Shown here piece after piece: positions 26,904-35,608 of a stretch of 64,000 bases of DNA. The notes below the pieces were generated by a model that ran no database searches, had not been told where the DNA came from, and was given only the letters and a program-made list of their open reading frames with translations. The stretch comes from Nitratidesulfovibrio sp. (GTDB lineage Bacteria > Desulfobacterota > Desulfovibrionia > Desulfovibrionales > Desulfovibrionaceae), in assembly GCF_040373385.1 (NCBI RefSeq), contig NZ_JBDXXH010000011.1:1-64000 (forward strand). The letters run 5' to 3'. Made by a program: the position numbers and the translations under genes. Within the stretch, counting starts at the first letter, position 1. Each line of letters opens with the position of its first letter.

Positions 26904-27794
26904 ATGCCGCGCCGCTCCCGCCTGTTCCGTCTCCTTGTCCTGCCAGCCCTGCTGGCGGTGGTGCTGCTGGCCCATCCCCCCTTGCGCCACGGCCTGGTGG
27001 GCCTGGCCCGCTATGCCAAGGCCCGGCTGTACGACTACCGCCTGTTCGACGATTCCGACCTGGTCACCGATGTCTCCGCCCGCGAGTCGGTGCCCCTGGA
27101 ACGCCTGGCCGACGGCAATACCCTGTACGTGCTGGTCATGGGGCAATCCAACGCCGCCAACGAGGTGGATACCCCCCTGCCCTCCGATGAACTGGAAAAC
27201 GTGTTCATCGAGTATGACGGCACCCTGTACCCCGCCGAGGATCCCATGCTGGGCGGCACGGGCGAGCGGGGCTCGGTGTGGTCGCGCTTCGCGCGGCTGG
27301 CCCTGGCCACGGGCCGCTGGCGGTACGTGGTGCTGTCGGTCATCGCCGAGGGCGGCTCGCCGCTGTCCTACTGGCTGCCCGGCGGCCCGGTGCGCCCCAA
27401 GCTGGAGGAACGGCTGCGGGCCATCCAGCAATTGCCCATCCGGCCGGACTACGTGTTCTGGTTCCACGGCGAATCGGACGCCCTCAATTCCCTGCCGCGC
27501 CTGCTGTACAAGTACGATTTCCTCGACCTCGTGGGCACCCTGCGCACCTTCGGCATCGACAACCCGGTGCTGGTCTCGCAAACCTCGCTGTGCCGCCGCT
27601 TCGGCAGCGAATCGGTGCGCCAGGCGCAGCAGGAACTGGCCCTCCAGGTGCCCAACGTGACCCTGGGGCCGGACACCGACGAGGTGGGCCTGCCCTTCCG
27701 TCGCGACGGATGCCACTTCACCGACGCGGGCGGCGACATCGTGGCCGGGCTGTGGATGGACGCCATGCTCGACGCCGAGCAGTCCGCCGAATAG
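26904..27794 (+). CDS. Membrane-anchored SGNH/SASA-type carbohydrate esterase
   Basis: A 296-residue protein with an N-terminal signal anchor (about residues 7-23, LFRLLVLPALLAVVLLA). The domain (about 72-290) shows the esterase motifs of the sialate O-acetylesterase/SASA superfamily: LVMGQSNAANE (nucleophile Ser82), WFHGESDA and RDGCHFTDAGG (catalytic Asp/His). It likely removes acyl groups from surface or environmental glycans outside the cytoplasm. The start MPRRSR is preferred because it begins the anchor; the ribosome site is weak. No clear partner gene is adjacent. Confidence 0.82.
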   Translation: MPRRSRLFRLLVLPALLAVVLLAHPPLRHGLVGLARYAKARLYDYRLFDDSDLVTDVSARESVPLERLADGNTLYVLVMGQSNAANEVDTPLPSDELENVFIEYDGTLYPAEDPMLGGTGERGSVWSRFARLALATGRWRYVVLSVIAEGGSPLSYWLPGGPVRPKLEERLRAIQQLPIRPDYVFWFHGESDALNSLPRLLYKYDFLDLVGTLRTFGIDNPVLVSQTSLCRRFGSESVRQAQQELALQVPNVTLGPDTDEVGLPFRRDGCHFTDAGGDIVAGLWMDAMLDAEQSAE

Positions 27795-28183
27795 CCCGCG
27801 CCGCTTCCTGCCCGCGCTCACGTCCTGCCCGCTCCTTCCTGTCAGCCCCCCTTCGCCCCGCGCCCACCGTTTCCCGTCGGCCCGGCACTTCGTCATGGCC
27901 AGCGGACGCCCCCCGCATCCAGATTCAAAAAGTCAGTATTGCCGGAACGTTCTGCAATAACTTCTTTCGCCGTTCAACCAATGCGATTGGCTGCCCAGAC
28001 AGTTTTACCCCCACCACGCGCAGACCCCCGGTTTTCGCCGTTTGGCCCGGTTTTTTGCGCGGCGCCGCATGGCCCTCCGGCGAAGCGCAAATATTTCCAC
28101 GTGAATTTCCAAACATGGTAGCGGTTACTGACATTGGGTGATATACGGATGATAGACCATTAGTCTGTTCGATACGCGAACCT

Positions 28184-28213
28184 GCCCACGCCCCTCGCCG
28201 GGCGGGCCTTTTT
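28184..28213 (+). terminator. Weak intrinsic terminator-like hairpin upstream of nuo
   Basis: GCCC at 28184-28187 pairs with 28204-28207 and GCCC at 28190-28193 with 28200-28203, with an AC bulge, then CTTTTT. No gene ends nearby, so it could close a short noncoding transcript starting near 28160. Confidence 0.4.
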
Positions 28214-28437
28214 GCGTCGGCTCCCGTCTGGATGACGGGGGGGGTGGCGGAGGCGAAGGGGAGTGACGGTGTCAGGACGTGGTCCGTGACGCCGGTCATG
28301 TTCATCGGCGACGGAATCGGGCATGCAGGCAGCGGCAGGCCCCGCACCGCCGCAGACCGACGCCGCCGGGCCTTTTTCGACAGCGATTGGGGGCACGACA
28401 CGCGTGAAATGCCAATCGTAGCATTGGGATCTGATCG

Positions 28438-28465
28438 GTAACACCAATTTTACAAACGTAACACC
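28438..28465 (+). promoter_or_regulatory. Direct GTAACACC repeats upstream of nuoA
   Basis: GTAACACC occurs at 28438-28445 and again at 28458-28465, exactly 20 bp apart, followed by a related GTAACCC at 28471. Two-turn spacing on one DNA face suggests a regulator site about 190 bp before nuoA. No regulator is identified. Confidence 0.4.
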
Positions 28466-28656
28466 GTGAGGTAACCCACCAGAACTCCACTTCCTCCGCG
28501 TTTCCGTCCTCCATCGACGGGCAAACGCCAACCCGGCGGACACGGTCGCCGCCGGCGCGCACCGCATGTCAGGCGCTCCTGACATGGCATGCGCACGCAA
28601 CGGGCATTCCAATGCCGCGGCCGCGCCGCGGTTTCACTGGTTTCCGGAGGTGACCG

Positions 28657-29037
28657 ATGGTTTTCGACATCCTGCATCTTGCTATCATTCTCTTCCTCAT
28701 CGCGGGGCTCGCGTTCGCGGGCGGCCCGCTCATCCTCGCCCTGCTCGTGGCTCCACGGGCGCGCGGCGGCGACCTGGGCATGTCCTACGAATGCGGCATG
28801 CGCCCCCATGGTAACGCCTGGACCCGCTTCGGCATCAACTACTACGTCTACGCCCTGCTGTTCATCGCCTTCGACGTGGACGTGCTGTACCTGTTCCCCG
28901 CCGCCGCCCACTACCACACCACCGTGGGCTGGGCCGCCTTCGTCGAAATCTGCGTCTTCCTGTTCTTCCTCGTGCTTGCCCTGGTCTATTTCCGCGCCAA
29001 GGGGGTGTTCACATGGCCGCGCAAGATTGCCCTGTAA
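28657..29037 (+). CDS. nuoA: Complex I-like subunit NuoA
   Basis: A 126-residue, three-helix membrane subunit. The conserved loop YECGMRPHG and the acidic pair [10 protein letters not shown] in helix 2 are present. It contacts NuoH/NuoJ at the junction between the peripheral and membrane arms. CCGGAGG precedes the start. First gene of the operon; its 3' end overlaps nuoB by 25 bases. Confidence 0.95.
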   Translation: MVFDILHLAIILFLIAGLAFAGGPLILALLVAPRARGGDLGMSYECGMRPHGNAWTRFGINYYVYALLFIAFDVDVLYLFPAAAHYHTTVGWAAFVEICVFLFFLVLALVYFRAKGVFTWPRKIAL

Positions 29038-29576
29038 GGCCCCCGCTCATCGCGCCGGCCACGGGCGGAATTGATGCACCCATCGTCAACGTGGCGCCGG
29101 TGCAGAAAATCCTGGACGTGTGCCGGGCCATGTCGCTGTGGCCCATGACCTTCGGCCTGGCCTGCTGCGCCATCGAAATGATGGCGGTGGGCATGGCCCG
29201 GTTCGACATCTCGCGCTTCGGGGCCGAAGTGTTCCGCCCCTCGCCGCGCCAGTCGGACCTGATGATCGTGGCGGGCACCGTCACCCGCAAGATGGCCCCG
29301 GCGCTGGTGCGCCTGTATGAACAGATGCCCGCGCCGCGCTATGTCATGGCGCTGGGCAACTGCGCCATCTCCGGCGGGCCGTTCAACTTCGAGGGGCAGT
29401 ACGCCATCGTCGAAGGCGTGGACAACCTGGTGCCCGTGGACGTGTACGTGCCCGGCTGCCCGCCCCGACCGGAAGCGCTGCTGGAAGGATTGTTCCAGAT
29501 CCAGCACAAGATCACCGGTCGCCGCTGGTGGCCCGTGCCCGCCGAAATCTCCGGATCCATGGGGGGTGGCGCATGA
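29013..29576 (+). CDS. nuoB: Complex I-like subunit NuoB (cluster N2)
   Basis: A 187-residue peripheral subunit that carries the terminal [4Fe-4S] cluster N2. The four ligands are visible: Cys51-Cys52 (GLACCAIE), Cys117 (GNCAISGG) and Cys149 (VPGCPPRPE). It passes electrons to quinone with NuoD. The start overlaps nuoA with GGGGGTG upstream, and its stop overlaps the nuoC start (ATGA). Confidence 0.96.
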   Translation: MAAQDCPVRPPLIAPATGGIDAPIVNVAPVQKILDVCRAMSLWPMTFGLACCAIEMMAVGMARFDISRFGAEVFRPSPRQSDLMIVAGTVTRKMAPALVRLYEQMPAPRYVMALGNCAISGGPFNFEGQYAIVEGVDNLVPVDVYVPGCPPRPEALLEGLFQIQHKITGRRWWPVPAEISGSMGGGA

Positions 29577-30178
29577 CGCCCGATACGGCTTCCGTCACCC
29601 CCGACGTGCTGCTGGCCCCGCTGGACCCCGCCTACCTTGCCGATGAAAACCCGGCCCGCACCGGCCTGCGCTGGTCCGCCTTCCTGTCCGCAGACGCCCT
29701 GCCCCGCGCCGCAGCCTTGCTGCTGGAAGCGGGCTGGCACCTGGAGGACATCTGTGGCCTAGACGTGCGCGAAGGGCTGATGGCGGTGTACCACTTCGAC
29801 CGCATGACATCCCCGGGCCGCCTGGCCATCCGGGTGCTGGCGGACCGCGAAACCCCGGTGCTGCCCTCCATTGCCGACATCTACCAGGGCGCGGAATGGC
29901 ACGAGCGGGAAACCGCCGACTTCTACGGCATCGCCTTCACCGGCAATCCCAACTCCATGCCGCTGCTGCTGCCCGAAGGCATGCAGGGCCACCCCCTGCT
30001 GAAGGACGCCGCCGCCCGCGCGCCGCTGGCCGCCCTGCTGGCCGCGCAAGGCCGCGAGGACACCGTGCTGCGCAAGGCCGAGGGGTTCACCCTGCTGGAA
30101 CCGGCAGAGGACGCCAAGCCCGCCAAACCGGCCAAGGCAAAGGCCGCCGCAACCGAGGAGGGCGCAGACAATGCATAG
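29573..30178 (+). CDS. nuoC: Complex I-like subunit NuoC
   Basis: A 201-residue peripheral subunit (30-kDa type). The signature [19 protein letters not shown] and [14 protein letters not shown] are present. The first 50 and last 25 residues ([16 protein letters not shown]) are less conserved; the tail is Lys/Ala-rich. NuoC is separate from NuoD here rather than fused as in E. coli. The start ATG at 29573 overlaps the nuoB stop. The nuoD start lies eight bases inside its 3' end. Confidence 0.94.
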   Translation: MTPDTASVTPDVLLAPLDPAYLADENPARTGLRWSAFLSADALPRAAALLLEAGWHLEDICGLDVREGLMAVYHFDRMTSPGRLAIRVLADRETPVLPSIADIYQGAEWHERETADFYGIAFTGNPNSMPLLLPEGMQGHPLLKDAAARAPLAALLAAQGREDTVLRKAEGFTLLEPAEDAKPAKPAKAKAAATEEGADNA

Positions 30179-31391
30179 CACCGAGACCCTTCGGTCGCAC
30201 GGTCCCGCCTGTCCCGCCGCCTCGGCGGACGGAGGCTGCGCCGACGACCAGATCGCGGGCGACGGCTACACCTGCCACTTCGAGCAGGGGGCCCGCCCGG
30301 AATCGCTCATCCTGAACATGGGGCCGCAGCACCCGTCCACCCACGGCGTGCTGCGCGTGCTTCTGGAACTGGACGGCGAATACATCGTCCGGGCCGAGCC
30401 TGTCCTTGGCTACCTGCACCGCATGCACGAGAAGATGGCCGAGGTGAAAACCCCCGCCCAGTTCATGCCCAACATGGGCCGGGTGGACTACCTGCACGCC
30501 CTGGCCTGGAACTGGGCCTACGTGGGCGCGGTGGAAAAACTGGCGGGCATCGAGATTCCCGAACGGGCCGAGTACCTGCGGGTAATCACCTGCGAGCTGA
30601 ACCGCATCTCGTCGCACCTTCTGTGGTGGGGCGCCTACCTGCTGGACCTGGGGGCCTTCACCCCCATCATGTACGCCTTCGACGACCGCGAAATGCTGCT
30701 GGACCTGTTGCAGCTCATGACCGGCTCGCGCCTGACGTACAGTTCGTTCCGCTTCGGCGGGGTGTACACCGACGCCAGCCCCGCCTTCGTGCAGGGGGTG
30801 CGCCAGTTCGTCCCGCACCTGCGTTCGCGCCTGCCCATGTACACCGCGCTGGTGACGGAAAACATCATCCTGCGCCGCCGCATAGAAGAAGTGGGCGTCA
30901 TCCCGCAGGACATGGTCGCCCGCTACGGGGCCAGCGGCCCGGTGGCGCGCGGCAGCGGCATTGCCTACGACGTGCGCCGGGCGGAACCGTACTCGGTGTA
31001 CGACCGCTTCGACTACGAGATTCCCTTGCGCCACGAGGAATGCTCCATGGCCCGGTACATGGTGCGCATGGCCGAGATCGAGCAGAGCCTGCGCATCATC
31101 GAGCAGGCCGTCGAAAGCCTGCCCGATGGCGAGCACATGCACCCCAAGGCCCCCAAGCCCAGCTTCAAGCTGCCCGCCGGCGAATCGTACTTCGCGGTGG
31201 AAGGGGCACGCGGCAAGATCGGCGTATGGATCGCCAGCGACGGCGGCAAGACGCCCTATCGCGTCAAGCTGCGCGCGCCGGGCTTCTCCAACCTGGCCCT
31301 GTTCGCCGAATGCGCGCGGGGCACCCTGCTGGCCGACGCCGTTGCCATCCTTGGCAGCCTCGACATGGTCATCCCCGAAATCGACAGGTAG
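30171..31391 (+). CDS. nuoD: Complex I-like subunit NuoD (quinone-site 49-kDa subunit)
   Basis: A 406-residue subunit that forms the quinone pocket with NuoB. It shows NMGPQHPSTHGVLRVLLELD, GYLHRMHEKMAE and the C-terminal end SLDMVIPEIDR, all family features. A roughly 40-residue Cys-containing N-terminal extension precedes the conserved part. It lacks the hydrogenase-type CxxC pairs, so it is a quinone-type and not a Ni-Fe subunit. GAGGAGG lies upstream of the ATG at 30171. Confidence 0.95.
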   Translation: MHSTETLRSHGPACPAASADGGCADDQIAGDGYTCHFEQGARPESLILNMGPQHPSTHGVLRVLLELDGEYIVRAEPVLGYLHRMHEKMAEVKTPAQFMPNMGRVDYLHALAWNWAYVGAVEKLAGIEIPERAEYLRVITCELNRISSHLLWWGAYLLDLGAFTPIMYAFDDREMLLDLLQLMTGSRLTYSSFRFGGVYTDASPAFVQGVRQFVPHLRSRLPMYTALVTENIILRRRIEEVGVIPQDMVARYGASGPVARGSGIAYDVRRAEPYSVYDRFDYEIPLRHEECSMARYMVRMAEIEQSLRIIEQAVESLPDGEHMHPKAPKPSFKLPAGESYFAVEGARGKIGVWIASDGGKTPYRVKLRAPGFSNLALFAECARGTLLADAVAILGSLDMVIPEIDR

Positions 31392-31397
31392 GCCGCC

Positions 31398-32372
31398 ATG
31401 AATGCAACCATCTCCTTCGATTCCGTGCTGCACGTGGTGCTCGCGCTGGTGGGCGTGGCCGTCTTCGTGGGGCTGAACGGGCTTCTGCTCGTCTACGCCG
31501 AACGCAAGGTGGCGGGCTTCATCCAGCGCCGCCCCGGCCCCTACGAAGTGGGGCCGCAAGGCATATTGCAGGCCGTGGCCGACGCCCTGAAGCTGATCGG
31601 CAAGCAACTGGTACGCCCGGACAGGGCAGACCCGCTGCTGTTCTGGATGGCCCCGGTACTGGCCTTCTTTCCCGTGCTGCTGCTGTTTCTGCCCATTCCC
31701 TTCAGCCCGCTGCTCACCGGGTGGGACGTGAACCTCGGCCTGCTGCTCATCCTCGCCTTTGCCGGGTTCAACGTGCTGGCCCTGTTGCTTGCGGGGTGGG
31801 GTTCCAACAACAAGTACGGCCTGCTCGGCGCGGCCCGCGCCGTGGCCCAGTCCGTGGCCTATGAAATCCCCCTGCTGCTGGCCGTGCTGGCCATCGCCTT
31901 CCAGGAAGGCACGCTGAGCCTTTCCGCCATCGTGGGCGGGCAGGGCGGCATGCCGTGGCAGTGGAACATCGCCGTGCAGCCGCTGGCGTTCCTGATCTTC
32001 TTCGTCAGCGCGCTTGGCGAGACCAACCGCGCCCCCTTCGACCTGCCCGAGGCCGAATCGGAACTGACCGCAGGCTTCCACACCGAATATTCGGGCATGG
32101 GCTTCGGCATGTTCTTCCTGGCCGAGTACGCCAACATGATCGTGGCGTGCAGCGTGTGCACCGTGCTGTTCCTGGGCGGGTGGAAAGGCCCGTTCCTGGA
32201 CGGCGCGTGGTGGTTCCTGGCCAAGGTGTACGGCCTGCTGCTGTCCATGATGTGGTTCCGCTGGACGTACCCGCGCGTGCGCTTCGACCAGCTGCTGAAC
32301 CTGAACTGGCGGTGGCTGCTGCCCCTCGGCGTGCTGAACCTGCTGGCGACCGCGTTCGTCATGAAGCTGTAG
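31398..32372 (+). CDS. nuoH: Complex I-like subunit NuoH
   Basis: A 324-residue membrane subunit with about eight helices. It includes YAERKVAGFIQRRPGPYEVG near the N-terminus, GETNRAPFDLPEAESELTAG (acidic loop lining the quinone chamber) and FHTEYSGMGFGMFFLAEYAN. It joins the quinone site to the proton channels. The start lies 6 bp after nuoD. Confidence 0.96.
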   Translation: MNATISFDSVLHVVLALVGVAVFVGLNGLLLVYAERKVAGFIQRRPGPYEVGPQGILQAVADALKLIGKQLVRPDRADPLLFWMAPVLAFFPVLLLFLPIPFSPLLTGWDVNLGLLLILAFAGFNVLALLLAGWGSNNKYGLLGAARAVAQSVAYEIPLLLAVLAIAFQEGTLSLSAIVGGQGGMPWQWNIAVQPLAFLIFFVSALGETNRAPFDLPEAESELTAGFHTEYSGMGFGMFFLAEYANMIVACSVCTVLFLGGWKGPFLDGAWWFLAKVYGLLLSMMWFRWTYPRVRFDQLLNLNWRWLLPLGVLNLLATAFVMKL

Positions 32373-32390
32373 GAAAGGGGGAATCGCCCA

Positions 32391-33023
32391 ATGGCATCGA
32401 TCTTCCGCACCATCGCCGACCTGTGGAGCCTTGTGGTGGGCCTTGGCATCACCGGCAAGGAATTCTGCAAGCCCGGCGTCACCGTGCACTATCCCCGGGC
32501 AGAGGTAACGCCGGAAGCGGCCGCCTCGTTCCGGGGGCCCATAGAACTCATCGGGCTGGACAAGGACCCGGCAAAGCCCAAGTGCATCGCCTGCATGCTG
32601 TGCGTGTCGGCCTGCCCCAGCAACTGCATAACCGTCACCCGCGCTCCCACCCCCAAGCCCACGCCCGAGGAACTGAAGGCCATGGCAGAGGCGGAAGCGC
32701 GCGGCGAAAAGCCCAAGAAGCCCGCGCCGCCCAAGGCGCCCGGCACCTGGGCCTACGACTTCTCGCTGTGCAGCCTGTGCGGCAGCTGCGTGGAGGCGTG
32801 CCCGGTGGATTCCATCGGCTTCTCGCACGACATCTACATGGTGGGGACCAAACGCGAGGACTTCGTGTTCGACCAGTTGGCGCGCCTTGCCCGCAAGGCG
32901 GCGGCCCGCAAGCCGGAACCGAAGCCCGCCGCGAAGGCCGCGCCCGAGGCGGCCACGGCACCGGCCGCACCCGTCGCCGCGCCCTCCGAACCCGGCACCG
33001 CAACCCCCGCAAGCGAGGCGTGA
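32391..33023 (+). CDS. nuoI: Complex I-like subunit NuoI, 2x[4Fe-4S] with extended linker and tail
   Basis: A 210-residue ferredoxin-like subunit. The two cluster motifs are Cys65/68/71/75 (CIACMLCVSACP) and Cys127/130/133/137 (CSLCGSCVEACP). Family members are about 130-180 residues; here a Pro/Lys/Glu-rich linker of about 35 residues separates the motifs, and the last 40 residues are an Ala/Pro/Lys tail. Without NuoEFG it is the outermost Fe-S subunit encoded, so ferredoxin or another carrier could dock here. That docking is inference. Confidence 0.93.
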   Translation: MASIFRTIADLWSLVVGLGITGKEFCKPGVTVHYPRAEVTPEAAASFRGPIELIGLDKDPAKPKCIACMLCVSACPSNCITVTRAPTPKPTPEELKAMAEAEARGEKPKKPAPPKAPGTWAYDFSLCSLCGSCVEACPVDSIGFSHDIYMVGTKREDFVFDQLARLARKAAARKPEPKPAAKAAPEAATAPAAPVAAPSEPGTATPASEA

Positions 33024-33024
33024 C

Positions 33025-33531
33025 ATGGAAACATTGGCAATCCTCGCCTTCGGTTTCTACTTCCTGGTCATCGTGGTCGGCTGTTTCATGGCCGTGGGCT
33101 GCGCCAGCCTGGTGCGGGCCCTGGTGGGCCTTGTGGCCACGCTGCTGGGCGTGGCGGGCATGTACCTGCTGCTCAACGCGCCGTTCATGGCCTTCATGCA
33201 GATCCTCATCTACGTGGGCGCCATCTGCGTGCTGATCTTCTTCGCGCTGATGCTGGCCCGGGCCGACGCGGGCGGCGACGAGGCGGACCCCGCCCCTGCC
33301 GCGCGCACCTTCAAGGGCGTGCTGGCGGCCATGCTGCCCGGCGCGCTGCTGGCCCCCATCCTGATGCTGCACCCCACGGCATCAAGGCTGGTTCCGGCAG
33401 AGGTTCCGCTGGCCGAGCTTGGCCGCAGGCTGATGGAGGACTACGTGCTGCCCTTCGAACTGATCTCGGTGGTCCTGCTCATCTCCATGGCCGGGGCCGT
33501 GCTGCTCGTCTGGGAAAGGAGGGACAAGTGA
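33025..33531 (+). CDS. nuoJ: Complex I-like subunit NuoJ
   Basis: A 168-residue membrane subunit with five predicted helices. The conserved helix-3 stretch FMAFMQILIYVGAICVLIFF and the last helix with FELISVVLLISMAGAVLL match the family. The start ATG lies one base after the nuoI stop (TGACATG context). The stop overlaps the nuoK GTG start (GTGA). Confidence 0.94.
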   Translation: METLAILAFGFYFLVIVVGCFMAVGCASLVRALVGLVATLLGVAGMYLLLNAPFMAFMQILIYVGAICVLIFFALMLARADAGGDEADPAPAARTFKGVLAAMLPGALLAPILMLHPTASRLVPAEVPLAELGRRLMEDYVLPFELISVVLLISMAGAVLLVWERRDK

Positions 33532-33842
33532 AACCGCTCGTGCTCTACCAACTGGCCTCCCTCGTGCTGCTGGGCGCGGGCCTAGCGGGGCTGGTCAAGC
33601 GGCGCACCCTGGTGGGCATGCTCATTGCCGTGGAGCTGATGCTCAACGGCGCGGGGCTGTCCATCGTGGCCGCCACCCAGCTCACCGGGGCCGACGCCAC
33701 CCTCGGCCAACTGGCCACGCTGCTGGTCATGGGCCTTGCCGCCGCTGAAGCCACCGTGGCCCTGGCCGCCATCGTCGTGGTGTTCCGCCGTTTCGGCACC
33801 ACCCGCACCGACGCCCTGGCAACCCTGAGGGAGCAGCAGTGA
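33528..33842 (+). CDS. nuoK: Complex I-like subunit NuoK
   Basis: A 104-residue, three-helix subunit. VGMLIAVELMLNGAGLSIVA includes the conserved helix-2 Glu, and AAAEATVALAAIVVVFRR the helix-3 Glu. It starts with GTG overlapping the nuoJ stop, with AAAGGAGGGA upstream. The stop overlaps the start of the next gene. Confidence 0.95.
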   Translation: MKPLVLYQLASLVLLGAGLAGLVKRRTLVGMLIAVELMLNGAGLSIVAATQLTGADATLGQLATLLVMGLAAAEATVALAAIVVVFRRFGTTRTDALATLREQQ

Positions 33843-35341
33843 TGACCGTGCCCAACACCATAGAATCCGCAAGCCTGCTCATTCCGCTGCTGATCACCCT
33901 GGTCGCGCCCTTCGCCATCATGCTGGCGCGCGGCAACGCCAACCGGCGCGAGGCCGTGTCGTTCATCGCCGCCGCGCTCACCTTCGTTTCGGTGCTGCAA
34001 CTGGCGCCGGGGGTGCTTTCCGGGGTCATCTACACCTACACCGTCACCACCATCTTGCCCGGCGTCAGCCTGACCCTGTGCGCCGACGGCCTGGGCATGA
34101 TCTTCGCGCTCATCGCCACCTTCCTGTGGGGCTTCGCCACCAGCTACAACATCGGGTACATGCGCGGGCTGAACGAACACGCCCAGACGCGCTACTACAC
34201 CTGTTTCGCGGTGGCCATCTTCGGCGCGGTGGGCGTGGCCTTCTCGGCCACGGTGTTCACCCTGTACCTGTTCTACGAGGTGATCACCGTCTTCACCTAC
34301 CCGCTCGTCGCGCACCACCAAGACGCGGAGGGCTTTGCCGGGGCGCGCAAGTACCTCGTGTACCTCATGGGCACCTCCAAGCTGTTCCTGCTGCCCGCCA
34401 TGATCCTGACCTACGTGCTTACCGGCACGCTGGACATGCGCCTTGGCGACGTGCTGAACGGCATGTTCCCGCCCGACGTCATCGCCGCGCATCCCAACCT
34501 GGTGCGGGTGACCTACGTGCTGTACATCGCGGGCCTGGCCAAGGCGGCCCTGGCCCCGTTCCACAACTGGCTGCCCTCGGCCATGGTGGCCCCCACGCCC
34601 GTCTCGGCCCTGCTGCACGCGGTGGCCGTGGTCAAGGCGGGGGTGTTCTCCGTGAGCCGGATCATCCTTTCCGGCTTCGGGGTGCAGGCCATGGACACGC
34701 TGGGCCTTGGCCTGCCCACGGCGTGGCTGGCGGCCTTCACCATCATCGGGGCCTCGCTCATCGCCCTGACCAAGGACGACATCAAGGCCCGGCTGGCCTA
34801 TTCCACGGTCAGCCAGCTCTCGTACGTGATCATCGGGGTGGCCCTGCTGACGCCGTCCGCCGTGCAGGGCGGGCTGATGCACATCCCCCACCACGCCTTC
34901 TCCAAGATCACCCTGTTCTTCGGCGCCGGGGCCATCTACGTGGCCACGCACATCAAGAAGATCAGCCAGATGAACGGCCTTGGCCGCCGCATGCCGTGGA
35001 CCTTTGGGGCGTTTGCCCTGGCGTCCCTTTCCATGATCGGCATGCCGCCGGTGTGCGGCTTCGTCTCCAAGTGGTACATCGTCAACGGTTCGCTCCAGGC
35101 CGGGCAGACCGCCCTGCTGGTGGCCCTCTTGCTGTCCACCCTGCTCAACGCGGGCTACTTCGTGCCCATCTTCTACCGGGCGTTCATGCTGCCGCCCGCT
35201 CCGGACGCCAACATCGAACAGTACGGCGAAGCCCCCGCAACCATGGTCATACCGCTGTGCCTGACCGGGGCCATATCGCTGCTGCTGGGCCTGTACCCGC
35301 AGGTGTTCCTGAACTTCATCCAGGCGTTCGGCCACTTCTAG
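33842..35341 (+). CDS. Antiporter-like proton-pumping subunit (MrpD/NuoL-core type), first copy
   Basis: A 499-residue polytopic protein of the Proton_antipo_M family with about 14 helices. Channel residues are conserved: Glu in LFYEVITVF (TM5), Lys in LAKAALAPFHNWLPSAM (TM7), Lys in VVKAGVFSVSR (TM8) and Lys in GFVSKWYIV (TM12). It lacks the about 110-residue C-terminal lateral helix of NuoL, so it resembles MrpD/NuoN in length. The start ATG shares a base with the nuoK stop (TGATG). It is one of four antiporter-like subunits in this operon. Confidence 0.9.
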   Translation: MTVPNTIESASLLIPLLITLVAPFAIMLARGNANRREAVSFIAAALTFVSVLQLAPGVLSGVIYTYTVTTILPGVSLTLCADGLGMIFALIATFLWGFATSYNIGYMRGLNEHAQTRYYTCFAVAIFGAVGVAFSATVFTLYLFYEVITVFTYPLVAHHQDAEGFAGARKYLVYLMGTSKLFLLPAMILTYVLTGTLDMRLGDVLNGMFPPDVIAAHPNLVRVTYVLYIAGLAKAALAPFHNWLPSAMVAPTPVSALLHAVAVVKAGVFSVSRIILSGFGVQAMDTLGLGLPTAWLAAFTIIGASLIALTKDDIKARLAYSTVSQLSYVIIGVALLTPSAVQGGLMHIPHHAFSKITLFFGAGAIYVATHIKKISQMNGLGRRMPWTFGAFALASLSMIGMPPVCGFVSKWYIVNGSLQAGQTALLVALLLSTLLNAGYFVPIFYRAFMLPPAPDANIEQYGEAPATMVIPLCLTGAISLLLGLYPQVFLNFIQAFGHF

Positions 35342-35350
35342 GAGCGCACC

Positions 35351-35608
35351 ATGAACGGACTCGGAGCATTCCTTGAACGCCAGCGCGAACTGCGCGGCGC
35401 ATGGCTGAAGGCGCTGTACGGGGTGCTGGCCGCCCTCGTGTTGCTGAACCTGTTCGTCGGCCCGCACGAACCGCACTTCGGCCTTGATGCCTACCCCGGC
35501 TTCTGGGCGCTGTTCGGCCTTGTGGTGGGCGTGCTGATGGTGGTGATCATGAAGCGCGTGGTGCAGCCCGTCATCGTGCGCAGGGAGGACCACTATGGAG
35601 ACATCTAG
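35351..35608 (+). CDS. Small two-helix membrane protein of the complex I-like operon
   Basis: An 85-residue protein with two hydrophobic helices (about residues 22-38 and 48-68), a basic N-terminus and the polar end RREDHYGDI. GGAGCG precedes the start, and its end overlaps the next subunit gene by 14 bases, so translation is coupled. It has no counterpart among canonical Nuo subunits. Its place between two antiporter-like genes suggests an accessory or assembly subunit of the membrane arm. No family recognised. Confidence 0.85.
   Translation: MNGLGAFLERQRELRGAWLKALYGVLAALVLLNLFVGPHEPHFGLDAYPGFWALFGLVVGVLMVVIMKRVVQPVIVRREDHYGDI

Larger units (their letters stand above)
27795..28656 (+). other. 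Intergenic region upstream of the nuo operon
   Basis: 862 bp without a convincing gene. The first about 100 bp after the esterase are C-rich and G-poor (Rho-site-like). AT-richer DNA from 27930 to 28160 may hold a promoter. A weak hairpin with five T ends at 28213. Repeated GTAACACC boxes lie at 28438-28465. All are listed separately or as findings. Confidence 0.5.

Noticed and set aside
30171..31391. NuoD as a Ni-Fe hydrogenase large subunit of an energy-converting hydrogenase
   Set aside because: The terminal CxxC nickel ligands are absent and quinone-type motifs are present.
30087..33026. 979-codon minus-strand open frame across nuoC-nuoI
   Set aside because: Antisense to several well-supported nuo genes; its low-complexity His/Gln/Gly content is typical of a shadow frame.
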